This document shows, piece by piece, positions 46,221 to 59,640 of a DNA stretch of 64,000 bases; positions within the stretch are counted from its first letter, which is position 1, and every line of letters begins with the position of its first letter. The DNA comes from Apteryx mantelli. Its lineage: Eukaryota; Chordata; Aves; Apterygiformes; Apterygidae. The position numbers and the translations under genes were made by a program. The stretch covers positions 39,988,501 through 40,052,500 of the forward strand of contig NC_089980.1 of the NCBI RefSeq assembly GCF_036417845.1, read 5' to 3'. The notes below the pieces were generated by a model. That model worked only from the letters and a program-made list of their open reading frames with translations. It searched no databases and was not told the origin of the DNA.

Positions 46221-49200
46221 TTAATCGTGCTAGGGTGACTGTCTTGTACCTGGGGTATTCCTGTTAGCTTTGGTGCTAACAGCAGTCTAAACAATAGCAA
46301 CATGAACCTAAGTACAAGCTGTGGAATCTACCTAAGATGCTAATTACAAGTATGAGAGCAAGCTCCATGATGCTACAACTACACCTAGATGGAAATCCAT
46401 ACTATGCAGTTTACAGTCAATTTGAGTGTGTCTGTGACTGTACATAGATGTTTTTGAGGATTCTTTGAGGATTCTGCTCTTCTGGCTCTTTACATAAGCT
46501 GGTGAGATCAGCTCAGCTGGTTGCCTGAAACGTAAAGTTCTGGGGGCTAGCTGTTTTCAAAGGTGAGCTCTTGAATTTGAGTCTTTCCCTTAGTTTCCAA
46601 AACCTGTAAGACTTCCAGAACTGGTGGGAAGCTATTATTCAATTCTGATCTGGTCTAGAAAGATTTATCAACAGAAGATACCTTTTATCACCATTGGTTT
46701 GCATGTATTTGTATATGTTTGATGCTAGCCAGCAAAACCTATCCTTTCTGTCACCTAAATAAAACCATCTTCCTGAAAGACACCAATTCTTCACTAAAAT
46801 TCAGCCCTTGGCAAAAGTCCAGCCTAGGTGTACTCTCAGGACACTCTAATGTCGGCCAGCATGAACCAGTGCAGGTTCTATGGGGCACAGGCTTCCAGTA
46901 AAGAAAGCCCGAGGCTTTCTCTGAGAGATGGATCAAGTAGGGAGGCTTTTGCTTTTCTTTTGTGGAATAGGGATTTCTATCATGGTCATTTTTTGACATC
47001 ACATTAATGTCATTAGTTCATCTTCTGGGTGTTTGTGTTTTGTTGTATTGTACATGTCTGGAATGTCATAACAGGCAAAGTACAAACATCAGATAAATAA
47101 TGGTGGGACTGAATAAGGATGTCAGACTACAGCTCTGTATAAATGAATGTTTGTTTGTAGTCCTAACTAAATTCTGATGGGTTATTTTTACTCTGTTTTG
47201 AGCTCTCTCTGAATATTTAAAGTTTGTACTATGTTCAATCTGATTAACTGTGCTCATTGCTACAATGTGAAGGATTAAATCTAGTGTTTCTAAATAACAG
47301 AAAAAAGATGTATTTTGAGAACTGCCTGGAAATAGGCCCAGACTGCCAACTTTAGCTCTGGACCCCATATTTTCATCATTTAATTGAATACATTTTGTTA
47401 ATTGTCTGGAAAGTAGCTTTGATCTACTGTGTCTATGCACTTATTTACTTCCTTAGACTAAAAAAAAATCGTGTTTTCCTGCAGTTTATCTCCCTGTTAG
47501 AATAGGATTGAATGGTTTGAAAATATGAATGGACTGGCTCAGAGGAAGAGGGAGAAAGGTAGTTCTGAGCCTTTCTTCCACACTTTCCTCATTCTCAGGA
47601 ACTGAAGGTTATTTAGAGAAAGATCATTTTCATACTGCTGAGTTTGAAAACAGCATATTCTGGTTATATTTCCTTGTGCTTACACTCATGACCAATCTAG
47701 GACAGGGCAGCAGATGGTGGAGAGGGGAAAGAAGGGGAAGCTGGTGGAATATGGCTGACTGAGCTGGCACTGTCAGGGAGCCCACAGCTCCTTCATTAGC
47801 ATTGCTGTCCAGGGTCTTTATGTAGTATGGGGGCACCAGAGTGGATGAGACCCTGTGACCTCTGAAGCACTGGTGGTGAAGTCCTAGGTTCTGATTTTAA
47901 ATTTAACACATGTTGGATTTCTAATGTTGCTGATTTCTAATGTGTAAGCATGCTGAAGGGCTTTTCTCTCTTCTTCTCCCTTAGGGTGTGCCTAAGAGGA
48001 GGTTGGAGATTGGTCACTCCAAAGCTCTTATTATCCCAAAAGGGGTTAATTAATGTATCTTGTCTCAGTCAAGAACCAGTAGAAGCTTCATGCAATGAAC
48101 CTTTAAAAATGTTTATGTTGCATATATATTTTAATGTATAGACCAATATAGAATGTAAGATCCTGTGAAAGATACATTCCTCACTGAATTATGCCATGTA
48201 GCAACCACAGGGACAAGGGTTTACAGTTTATTGAAGCAAGTGCTTAGCAAGTGCTCCAGCTGTCCAGTATATCCTCCACTGTATCCGGAAGATAAAAATT
48301 AGCTTTTACGCTCAGATGCAGAAACAGAAGAGGAAAGAAACAGTGTGTAAAGGTAACTATCATTTGATAAGAGGAAGAGACAATGGAGCTGTAAGAATGA
48401 AACATGTCTCATGCTCCCATTCATCCATTCACACACCTGATGCCAGAGAGACCATGCCTCCAGAAGAATATAGAGATGAGAATCTGGTATTAAAAGGGAT
48501 CTTTTGCCTCACTTCCTAAGGTGTTGACAACTGTGACTCATCCTGCAGATTTTAGTATCTGCAGGATACTAAAAAGAGATCAGTTTATTAACACATGTGA
48601 CTTGAAGGTTATATATGCTTACACTTACACAATAATGACCTTGTCAGGTAACAACTGAACAAAGGGGGAAGACATAGTGGTTAAACTCATATTTCTTCCA
48701 ATCTTGCTATATAGTATTTTAAATAGTAAGCTGTAATATTTAATAAACAGGCTTCCAGTTTGGCAGGAGGGATAAATAGTAGAAGAGCTAGAAGTTCATC
48801 CAGAAGGATACTTTCTTCTCTTTCTAATTGTCTTCTGCAAGGAATGTTCCTAAAACAATAAGCTCAGAATTCAATTGGGAAAATGGTAATTGTTTTCCAC
48901 TCCTGTCATCAGGAAACTGAAGGCTGAGCAAAGCATTTAACTCTTGTTATTACAACCACAGATATCTGTAGAATTCTCCCTACTTCTCAAACCTCCTCAA
49001 ATTGTTTGGAAACTGTTTGCATTCAATGAGTTTAACACTTCAGGATAGGTATGTGGACTGTACAATCAGTCTGAATGTGCATGTCTGAAAAAAACATATA
49101 TGGAACTATTACAGGGGATTGTTTTTTCTGTAGCCGCATGGTACCTGCTAGCCACATTTACTTCAAGTTGTTCACTCAACAGGATTAGAGCTGGCAAAAA

Positions 49201-49499
49201 ATCAGTTATGATCAAGAGGGATGTATTCAAAGTTCAGGACCAACTTTCTAACTTTAAATACTATTAATAGGTCAGGTTCTGGCTATTCCCTAAGTCATTA
49301 CAAAGAAACAGAGACCCCTGCCTGAGCACCTGCTGCCAACTTCTGAGATACTGGAGTGATTTCCAGTCCCTCAGGACAAGAGTAGGTTGGGCTGGGAATG
49401 CAAAACTACTTCTTGGTTTCTCAAAGGATGAAACTTCTGTTCAGCTAAGTCAAAATGAGTTTCGCTATTGTTTTGAATCAAGACAAGAATTTAAACCTA
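46221..49499. other. Intergenic, no gene seen
   Basis: No recognised gene. A perfect 10-bp inverted repeat with 5-nt loop lies at 48550-48574, and GAGGATTCTTT is partly duplicated at about 46457. Minus-strand open frame 47066-47440 (124 codons) has no known motif. Confidence 0.5.
48550..48574. repeat. Perfect 10-bp inverted repeat
   Basis: TTTTAGTATC (48550-48559), loop TGCAG, GATACTAAAA (48565-48574). AT-rich arms, so a weak hairpin. Confidence 0.9.
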
Positions 49500-49930
49500 G
49501 GAGTTTTATGTCTCTCTCAGTGGAGTTGGGGTCAGCAGGGAGTGATGTTGGCAGGGCAGTGTTTCTCCTAGCAGCGTCAGAGGAGGGACAGAGCCTGCCT
49601 TGCTGCAGCCATGCTGCATGCGGAGCAAGTTCAGGGGTCCCTCTGCGGCACCGCCCTGCCTGCTTCCATCTGGTCCCATGGCTTCAGCTCTGTCTCAAAG
49701 GCAAGAAGTGGAGAGGCTGCAGGTAGTCCTGCAAGGAACTTTCTCTGTCCTTTCATCCAGAGTATTAGGTTCAAGGAGGATCTTTAAGAAGTTCCTGCTG
49801 CTTCTCCTCTATGGTGGATTCCTTAGCTGGTATCCTATAACATCTTGCCTGGGTTTCTATACAGAGAAAAGAAGGACTGAATTCTTTGGGGGCATGCAGT
49901 AGCTTGCTGCAGAAGCCTGCCAAAGACTGG
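49500..49930 (+). other. GC-richer patch with overlapping open frames, unassigned
   Basis: Two overlapping plus frames (49508-49726, 72 codons; 49600-49902, 100 codons) lie in a patch with more GC than its surroundings. Neither has a domain I recognise. The patch is not a CpG island and no splice-supported exon can be argued. Confidence 0.25.
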
Positions 49931-52900
49931 CTGAGCAGCTGCTTCCCTTTCATCTTCACGACCATACTGAGAATCAGCCTCACTGGCATGGGACATCCCA
50001 GAGAGGAAATGAGATTATTCCTGTAAGGACTTACCATCCTGCATCACTGCTTGTGTCTCCTAAGTAATCCTGTTCTGTCACATACCACCCTGCTCAGTGG
50101 GATGATATCTGAGCTACCTCAGTCGCTGGCTCCTGCCCGTGCCTTCTAACATCTTTGCAAGATTTCATGCACTATTGGTAGGAAAAATGTCAAGGACAGA
50201 GAGCCAACTGATCGACACTGGCTCCTGAACAAGACATGGTCCCTGAAATGTGTGTGTGCAAAATCAACAGCTCGTCTAAAAATGATTGCTTGCATATACA
50301 GATGCAGGAGTTGGTGAGCATCACAGATTGTATGCATTTTGTCAGCTATTCTGTTCAGGTGCACTTTTAAATGTTAGACATTAGGACTGGGATTCAATTG
50401 CTTGATCAGGGCATCTAGTGCTTTTTAGATCCTGCTTGGCCTCCTGCTGCCACTGCAGAAGGGCTCAGGTCTCCTGTAGATCCTTATCATATCTGCCAGC
50501 CCAGTGCCGGTGTCTTGGACGTCCTAGGGCATCTAAAATGGCACAGATCCCTAGTTGAGGCACCCTGATCACTACAAAAATGTCTGCCCCAGAGGGGAAG
50601 ATGGAATATATTTGAAGTTCAAAGTCCATATTTTCTGGGTAGCATAAAAGGGTTTCCTTTGGAAGGAAGTAAGAACCATAATATATGGCTTAATTGTCTC
50701 AATTAAATGGATCATTAGGAGAACTACAAGCCCTTCAGGCTTTTGTAGGCAAAAGGAAAGCTGAAAGGTCATGAGCTGTCACATGCAACTAAAAACAGTG
50801 AGTACATAGTAAATGCATCTATAATTTGTATGTAAACTACAGTGAAGAATGCCTGTTTTGATGTCACTTGACTGTTTTCATGCAATCAAAGATTGTGTGG
50901 TCCTTTGATAAAGAATAATAATAAAAAAGAAATAAGATGTTGGGCTTTAGATTCTCAGGGATATGTCTTCAGCTTCTCATGGCTGTTCAAGCACGGCACA
51001 CCGCATCTACACAGTAAACCTCAGTTTTTCCATTAGCACCAGGCCAAAGTTCAGCAGGCTCTGCTGTTCAGCAGTCACTCAACTGACGTTCACATCCATA
51101 TTTACTGATCCGCAGAGCAATGTACATAGATGACAAAACTAGCAGCTCCGGGATTTATTGACTTCTTGTGCCTCAAGTCACACCAGTTAAACCAAACTAG
51201 CAGGGTCCTCTAAACTGGATGTTGAATTTGCAGTGTATGTAAATAAGTTATTGAACAGCTTCCTAATGGTCAGTCTTGTCTTTTTAAGATACGTATGCAT
51301 TTTTTCTCTCTCAAAAAGCCCCATCACTCCTGATGAGAAAGAGAGAGGAGATCCTCCTAGCTCAGGTCTGGAGAGAGAAGGACCTGTGAAAAATCCCAGC
51401 AGTACTGAAAGAAAGGAGGGGCAGTAGAAGGAGTGAGGGGAGGACAGATAATGGAGAGCAGGACAGTAGGAAAGAAAGTTGCAGGTTGAGGCAGAATTGT
51501 GTATGTCAGAAATGGAAACTCAGAGCTTTGTTGTGGTCCCGTTTTAGTAAGAAGACTGACTCCACTGAAATCTGTGGAAAAAATTTCAAGGAGGTAAGAG
51601 CTAGGCCTGTAGTCTTTTTTTTTTTCCCCCTGCAGCTCTCCTACTTTATCTGTAGCTTTACTCTATATCTTTAGCTCTCCAAGGTGGAACTAGTTTGTTC
51701 AAAGCTTGTTCTATGTTACCATGAAGGTCAGATGTTCAAATACTGCAAAAATATCTTCTCATTTGTGCATGAAAAACTACTTCAGCGTTCATTGCCATCG
51801 CATGACCCCAGGTCTTTAGTTTGTTTTGTGGACAAACAGAGAGAGGAGGGATGGAGCATGCACTGAATGAGTGTGTTACACAAATGGAATGCACAATACC
51901 CGGAAGGTGAGCTTCAGCTATGTGCAACAAAGGTGCACTTGAAATGCTGCCACCAAGTCCTTCTCCAGGATCTGTACATCTAAAAGGAACTCTTAAATTT
52001 ATATGGCAATTAAGCAGACGCACTTAGTTAAAACCTTGTTTTTTTCTGGAAAACAAAAGGGAAATTAACAAAACAAGCAAGCTAACCAATTATCTAAACA
52101 ATTAGCTTTACTGCAAAAATATACACTGGGCCTCTAAGAGACAATTTCATATGGTGCCATTCTAAGTCCTAAAAGTAGTGTTAGAACATTGAAAAGCTGA
52201 CTGGCATTTAACTGTAATGGAGCTGTAACACCGAGATAAGTTTATTTGAAGAAATATTAAAAGTGCCAGGATAATAAATGTACTTATAATGCTCTGTATG
52301 TTCTTGCAAAGCCCCATATTCTTCCCTGCTGATTTTTCCTCTAAAACAAAATAAATGTTAGCAATAATATTGGCTCATATCACCTTACAAAGCTGTAAAA
52401 TCATATATCATAAGAAACAGGTTTTCTTTGCCAATGAAAATAGAAAAAGATTTTCACATTCTCCAATGTCTTGGCTTGTGGCATTCAGAGTAAAATCAGC
52501 CATTTTTGAAAAATAAAAGATTATTTTATGGAAAACTTATGTTCCTTAAGATGCTAAAAGCTATAAAAAGGGGCTTTCTTGAAATCATTGCAATTTTTAA
52601 AAACAATAATACAACTCACATCTTTTCTAAATCAAATATAATTAGTTTTAGTAAATATCTCACAAAAAGAATAAACTTTTCTAGCAAGCAAACATATCAT
52701 ACCAGACCTTGTTTTTTTTTTTTCAATGTCTCTTTTGTAGCATATTGATGAGATCAGTCAATAAAAGTTCAAGAAAATTTCAGAGGTGAAAAAATGTGTT
52801 ATGACAGATTGAATGACACATGGGAATACTGCATCCGTACTGTCAGTACTGTTAGAGTTCTATGTCAGCACTACTCTGTCAGGAGGAGAATACAATTACT

Positions 52901-55900
52901 ACATAAAAATAATAAATCTTAGCAGAGCATCAATCTAAATGTAGAGATAAAAGTGTCAGAAGTGTTCAAATTACAGATGAATTGCATGGGAAAGCCTTTA
53001 CCTTAAAAGCGTATTAAGCAAAGTGTATGAAACTTAGGAAATAATATTTTGAAGGTCATCTAGGCCTCTCCAACTCTGTTTCCTGTGCATGTAAACATAT
53101 ATACTGTTCCTCACACGAGAGAGGACTCATCAGGAGCACAGGCTTCTCCCTCTATGCCTCTTCATCTCTTCATTTATTCATAAGCCCTGCAGCCAGACAG
53201 CACCATCGCGTGTCATCTTCTCTCACTCCAGCATAACATAGGCAGTTGAATTTAACAAATCAAGCCCATCATTTGTAGTAGAAAGATACCGAGTCTGGCT
53301 TTAGAAATGGCAAATGCCAAGGAGTTGACAATCCAGCCTTCTCCTATTTCCCTGCAGCCCAGGATCTGAGCCCAAGAATTCTGGCCCACAGAAGGGAGCT
53401 TATCTGTGTGGAAGGAGTTACTTGCAAAGCATAGGAAAGTAACAAGGATTCCCTCACAGACCCCCTTGTTGAAGGAAAGCTCCATTTATTGGGGCAGAAT
53501 TTCCTTAAGTTGCATGCACAAGCAAAGACTGGAATATACAGCGTTGGATAGCTAGAAGGACAGACTGGTGAAAATTCCAGGAAAAGTGAAAACTCCTTTC
53601 CAAGCTTTTTAATTTTCACAATATTTACTGCAGATCACAGAAGTCACATCAGCAACCTGAGGACTAATTTTCTACCAGAAAATCTCAGATCACTCAGCAG
53701 TGCTAAATGAATAGAAAAGAAAAATAGTAATTTATTTTAAGTCCTTTTCTTGGCTTGCCTAAGTTTCAAACACAAGACATTTGTCTTGAACAGATACTAC
53801 AAAAACCCTTTTTATGGAGTATGTATCTGCCAAATTTTAGCCCCAAGGAAGAGGAGAAGATGTTAAGAGATAAGAAATTAACAGATGACCTTTGAGATCA
53901 CGAAGGGTTGTATTGCTGCAATATCAGGTATCACAGCTTGGTGCAGGAGCACTGTAATTCCATAGTGTGTGAAAGGAAGGCCAACAAAGTCAAAGAGATT
54001 TATAATGCATTCAGATTTGAAGGGAAAGTGAAAAAATCAGTTGTCTTTATTCATAGCATAATGAATTTCTGCAGTACTTTGAAAAGCACCCTTAATTACC
54101 AGCATAAGTTCAGAGCATGCTGAAAAAAGATATGACCATCGTCGTAACCATTCTGCAGTCAGTGTCTAAACACCCCTAGGAATGAACATCTTGCTGACAA
54201 TGAGAGAACTGCAGTACTGGTTACACATTAAAGCACAAATTTTGTTCTCATTTGAACAGTTATTGGCAATAACTCCAGCAGTCAGCAGAGATCTTCCAGA
54301 TTTACTTCTGTGAAAGAGAGGACAGAACCTGGTCCTGAATGACTTACTTTATTGGTTTCTGCTCTGCTTGCATAGAAATCATAAAGAGAAGAAGGATTTA
54401 GTTGATTTTATTTAAGCAGTTTGGTCACAAAACAAGTCTATTCTAACAGCTTTTTTAGAATTGTATGGATAAGTGGGAAAAGAATACTAGAATGAAACCA
54501 ATCTTACAGTAAGACAAGTAAAGTTATATAAAAGTTCCCATGTTTGATATTAAGCACAAACATTTTGTGGGGATTAGTGAGACATGAAACTACAGAATCA
54601 AGGAAAAAAACAACCACTAAAATAGGCCTTCCACTACAAGGAAAGAATAACAGAGATTTAGAAGCACAACTGAACAGCTATGAAAGTTGATAACTAAACT
54701 GCCTATCTTGACAGTGTCTGTCACAAGGATACCACATAGCATTAGGAGGATGAAAGAGAAATTCATTACAAGCATTATTCTTGGTTGTTGAAAAACCTAT
54801 GAAATCTCTTCTGTGGCACAACCTGTGAAGCTTTGGCACTTGGTACCTTAAAATCAGAATGAGAAGCTAGTGCAATACACTCAGAATCTCAGCTAACATT
54901 TTTCCAGCAACTCACCACCAAAATAAAAAAAAATTGAAGGCAGAGTTAAACAAACTGAAACACTGACAAAACTAAATGAATTCCCAGTAATATGAAAACT
55001 TTGGCTCTCTGAGCTGAAGTGATATTCCAGATGGAGATTATTTGGAGTTATGGTAATGAACTGTGTAAAGCTAAAGGAATAGTAATAAAGAATGAAAATG
55101 AATCTGATTATTAAATGGAGAGGACAAGAAAATGTACAATTGAAAGATGAGTGTGTTAGTCAGCAACATGAAACAGGATACTTTTTGCAAGAAATTGGCT
55201 CCAAATCCTGCAACATGTCAATTCTTTTTCAAAACAAAACCAGCAACTTTGAAACCTGACTTGTGCCTGCACCGTTATTTGACAACAGGAAACAGAGAAG
55301 GGGTAAAATAAGTCCATCCATCCTTCTCTTGCTCCTTAGGCTGGCTAGCAGAGCTGCTTTGAAGTATTTAGCCTGGGAGCCTAGTGCTGCGCTAGTGAAA
55401 GCTTACAGAGGACCCCATTGCTCAGGCAAATGGGCGCTGCAGCGCCTTTGCACTGGAGCCCTAAGTCCCTGAAGGTTAGTGATAGTGAACACTTACCACC
55501 TTCCTCTTCACTCTAAAGGGTGATGGGACAAGGGATAAAGAAGATATCTGGGGTGAGAGAGGGTTTGAAGGGGGCTCCCCAGTGCCATCAAAACTAGCCA
55601 TAGTCAAGACCTCAGGGGCTAAGCAGGGTTTCTAAACTTTTATGCCCTGGTTGGGCGGCCAGTTCAGCACCGACGGCCTTCCTTCCTCTGGGGTAACAGT
55701 GATGGCAGCCCGGGAGAGGATGCCAGGGGCTCCTCTGCCACACTCCAGGGCATCAAGAAATCCAAATCTTTCTTAAAGCAGGAAGAGTTCCTTACAAATG
55801 CATTTTAATTCAATGTGATACAAGGCTACAGATGACATTCACACTTTTAAGCTCCTCACAGCTCAGTTTCCAGTTTGATCTCGCCTCTCTTTACCAGAGA

Positions 55901-58900
55901 CCACCTCCCGCCCCTCCACTCCAGCTGGAGTCCTGCACTGTACTCACAGACATGCTCTGGCCAAGTTAAATATTTTAAACAGGGAAGCAGTGAAATCTTT
56001 TCCTTCTAAGGACTGAAAGCCTTCTGAACACCTTTAACAGGTCACAACCTGATGCACAACTTAATGTTATCTAATGATAACCAGAAAAATAAATAAACTA
56101 TGTGTTGGCAAGTAGTATGAAATAAAATCACAAGCTAGGTTGGGGCCCAAACCCCTATTTCCTTCTCACTTGTTCTTCCTATCTCTATCCCTCACCAGTT
56201 TAAAATCTTAGTTTTCTTCCTTAAAGCAGCCATTTGGGGTTGAGAACAGGGAGTAAAAGCCACAGCCTTTGAACACTTCACTTTCTCTCAGCCTTTCAAG
56301 AGAAACACAGCAGCAGCGGGGAAGGGCCTCATCTTTCTGGACACTGTCATGCCCTGAACTCCGAAATCTGGACGTCTGTAATTTCTGCACCAGCCTCCCT
56401 TTGCTTAGTCCATTGCTGTTGTTTGCTGTTTCTCCTTCAGTTTATTCATCCTACTCTCACCAGAAGTCTGCCTTTACTCTCCATCCATTAGAGAATGCCC
56501 TTTCTGGATTTCACTCTTCACCCTCTTCTCTCCAGCCTCACGTGACATGTCCCAACACAGTTGCTCCCCTGTCCTCCTCTTCTTCATCCTCCTAAACCCC
56601 AAATGCCTCCTCCACAGCCCCCTCTAATATCCAACACTGTTATGTGCAATAACAGTATGTTCTGATCTCTCGCTTCATGCACATGTGCACACACTCACAC
56701 ACATTACATATAAAAAGATGTTCCTAATGCACAAGTCTATGATTAGTTGATCTGCATTCATTAGGTTTAGTAAAGAGATGATTTATACATATAGGTACCT
56801 GCACTTTTGAAAGGACTCACATCAGAGCAGTGGTTGGTTCCCAATTTTCTTGTTTGATTGCAAATTCAGGTTCATCCATGAAGGAGGGAACAGATTAGTT
56901 CAGGTCTGTCCTAAGAATAGCAAATTAAAAAAAAAAAGAAAAAAAAAGAAAAAGAAAGCAGAGTAGACTAAAGTTCTGACAGAAATTAGACCAGATTAAA
57001 GGTTTAGCAGTAGGAATGATATCAGAGAGGAGAACTTTGTATGCAAAATACCACTTTGTATGGGGTAAAAATGCAAAGTCAGATGTCACTGAATCTTTAC
57101 AAGCCACTGAAATCTTTGGGGTAACATGTTCTGGTAGAACTCCTATGTGAAGAAAATATTTATATTTAAAGCCTTCTGTTTCTATATTGTTTATTACATT
57201 ATATTTATTGCTTGACAGTGAAAAATTGATCTACACCTGTTATATCTAAATCTCTTAACGAGTTTGAAATATACCAGAGTGGAACATCTATTTGACATTT
57301 AAAAGAATGAGACAGTTGTGTACTGTATTTAACTGTGACACTGTCAGTCAGCTCATTTTTATGTATAATATGTTGTGCTCACAAAAATGTGTCAAATGTT
57401 TTCTAGACACAATGGAGAATGTAATCCTGAACTTTAAAAAAGAGTAAAATCTACATAGTTCACTTACATGTCTAGTATATTTGGCTGTTTAGACAGTATT
57501 ATTTAGCACAATCCTAAAATGGAGACTTTTATCAGGGTAAACATAGAGTGGAAAGAAAAATTCATGCCCCTAATTTAAACAGTATCAGTCTTTTCCTCAG
57601 TTTCAGTGATATGTTCCAAATGGGTGGCAGAGAGATGGTAATTATAGATCATTGCTTTCAGTTCTCTAACTTGAGTGATATCCAAGAAAGATGGTGGACA
57701 CCTCTGAAACAGCTTATACAGTCACCTCAAAGACTTCAACAAGACCTTAGAGTTGCTGTCATCCTATAGGACTTACATGGTAAAGTGTCTTCCCATATCA
57801 GTTTAAACTCTGCTCATTTTTCACTCCATTGCAACTTGAGAAGCCTTTGGACAGCAGCAGACATTGGAATTATCTTTTGCAGACTCAGGAAGATGGTATA
57901 TATGTCATTCTCAAATCACATTTGTTTTTTTTCAGGAATAGTGCTAGAAAAATGAAAATTATTGGCATTCATGTGGGGACATCCTTACTCATGCTGAGTG
58001 AATTTTTAGACCCTCTTTATCAGATCCAATCTTTCTATCTGTCATTAACTTATGGAGATCTGTTAATATTGTTTTGAGGATAATGTATTGGAACTCTTGA
58101 TCTCTGAAAACTACAGACTAGGTAGGTTTCTGGCTTGCAGTTTCTACTTGCACAGTTTACAGAATCCTGTGACATATTCCAGCAAATTCAGGCTGGAGTA
58201 ATATTATAACAGCTACAGAAAGTGTTGGATACACAAAAACTGAACAGTGGGCTGTATTCACTGCATGGAAACAAAGGGTCCGTTAGAAAGCAAGGTTAAG
58301 AATACATAAGTGTATTTCAAACAAAAGTCCTAAATCTGGTGAAATTTGTGCAGATCCTGAATGTTCTGCACTGTGAGTAGCTCCATATAAATGAATGATG
58401 CTCTTCACAGCATGTAAAACTTCACACATGCATAAGTCTTTGCACAGTCAGGGCCAAAGTTTTTTCGGAGGAGTGTGACTTGCTTGGAAATATTCCAGAA
58501 GAAAAAAACATGTGGGGCTTTCTATAAAGTTGCTGGCACTGTTCTGCTTATCAAACAGACATGAATTCACTCATATAAGATAAGATCTAGACATTTATAT
58601 CAAGTAGGTGGAAATTTGTACCTATTCCTAAATGAAAAAATTAGCAATAATACTTCTAGATTTGTATGCTGGGTTGATTTCTTGATACATATTGATTAAC
58701 TTAAGAGTTTTATAATATTGCCTCTCTTACCTATTAGAGCCCTGCTACCAGGCAAAATTTGCTCTGTATTAGCCAATAAATTACAGTAACTTTCAAAGAG
58801 ACTGCATGGAAAAGAGTTTCTATTATTTACTTTATGACCTTAGATGTGGCAAAAAGTAAATCTTTCTATCTTACCTCAAGCTAATTCAGCATGAAGTATA

Positions 58901-59465
58901 TGAGACAAGAATTTATTGTTCAATTTGCAGCTTGCGGATTGAAGAACAACATATTCATTTCAGGAACAGAATCTAATTTTAGATCAGTATTGAAGGTGCT
59001 ATGAAATGAGAATGCCGGGAGTGTCAGTAGGACTTTTCAAGAGCAATTCCAGTCTAGTTCTTGAACAACAATGACTGCAAGATGAAAGGAATCATGGAAT
59101 AGTCTTCACAGGTCTAAATGGAAACTGCTATATCTGAAATTATTCACCCTCCTGTTGTTATCGTGGATGTGGCCTCAGACTATTTCAGATAAACATTTCA
59201 ACATTAAAGCTCTCTTCAAGAAAACAAAAATAGTATTTGGCCCACTTGGTGCTGGACTGCTTAGTGATAGATGATGCCAGCATTTAAATAAGCAGTCTGG
59301 GAGACCCGTGGAACATCTGGCAAGAGCTGCTACTTTTAATCACACAGGCAAAGGTTCACATTGTATGACAGTGCACAAAGTCAGTGTCAGATTTAGCAAA
59401 CCAGATTTACTTGACCACAAAATGTCTAGAGAGCAGATTTAAAAGTTTCTGGAGATGTAGACAGG
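49931..59465. other. Intergenic, no gene seen
   Basis: About 9.5 kb without a recognised gene, RNA or well-preserved transposon. A GC-richer patch at 55.3-55.75 kb and a C/T-rich patch at 56.4-56.65 kb have no supported product. AC-rich wording at 56.68-56.71 kb. Confidence 0.5.
56927..56958 (+). repeat. A-rich (AAAAAG)n simple repeat
   Basis: A run of A interrupted by single G at intervals. Confidence 0.9.
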
Positions 59466-59640
59466 AACCCAGTGGGATTTTCACAAGTGCCTAACTGCTT
59501 ATTTCCCATTGGTTTCTTGCTAGGACCTTCTTTGTATTAGTACTTTAAAAATACTTAAAAAAATATGACATTAGGTGTCTCAAAGCACACTGCCTTGCCT
59601 CAGGTCACAGAAAGTTGGTAGCTGCCTGTCAGTAGCTGCC
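59466..59640. mobile_element. Possible old amniote interspersed repeat
   Basis: CCCAGTGGGATTTTCACAAG then TGCCTAACTG...TTTCCCATTGG resembles a recurrent amniote repeat (GGGATTTTCAAAAGTGCCTAA...TCCCATTGA). It is followed by TTAGGTGTC and a MIR-like TTGCCTCAGGTCACAGAAAG at about 59.6 kb. Family not named; ends uncertain. GTAGCTGCCTGT is repeated in tandem at 59619-59643. Confidence 0.4.

Noticed and set aside
48550-48574. 10-bp inverted repeat considered as a terminator or small RNA
   Set aside because: AT-rich short stem, no T run, no surrounding precursor-like fold. Bacterial-type terminators do not apply to a vertebrate locus.
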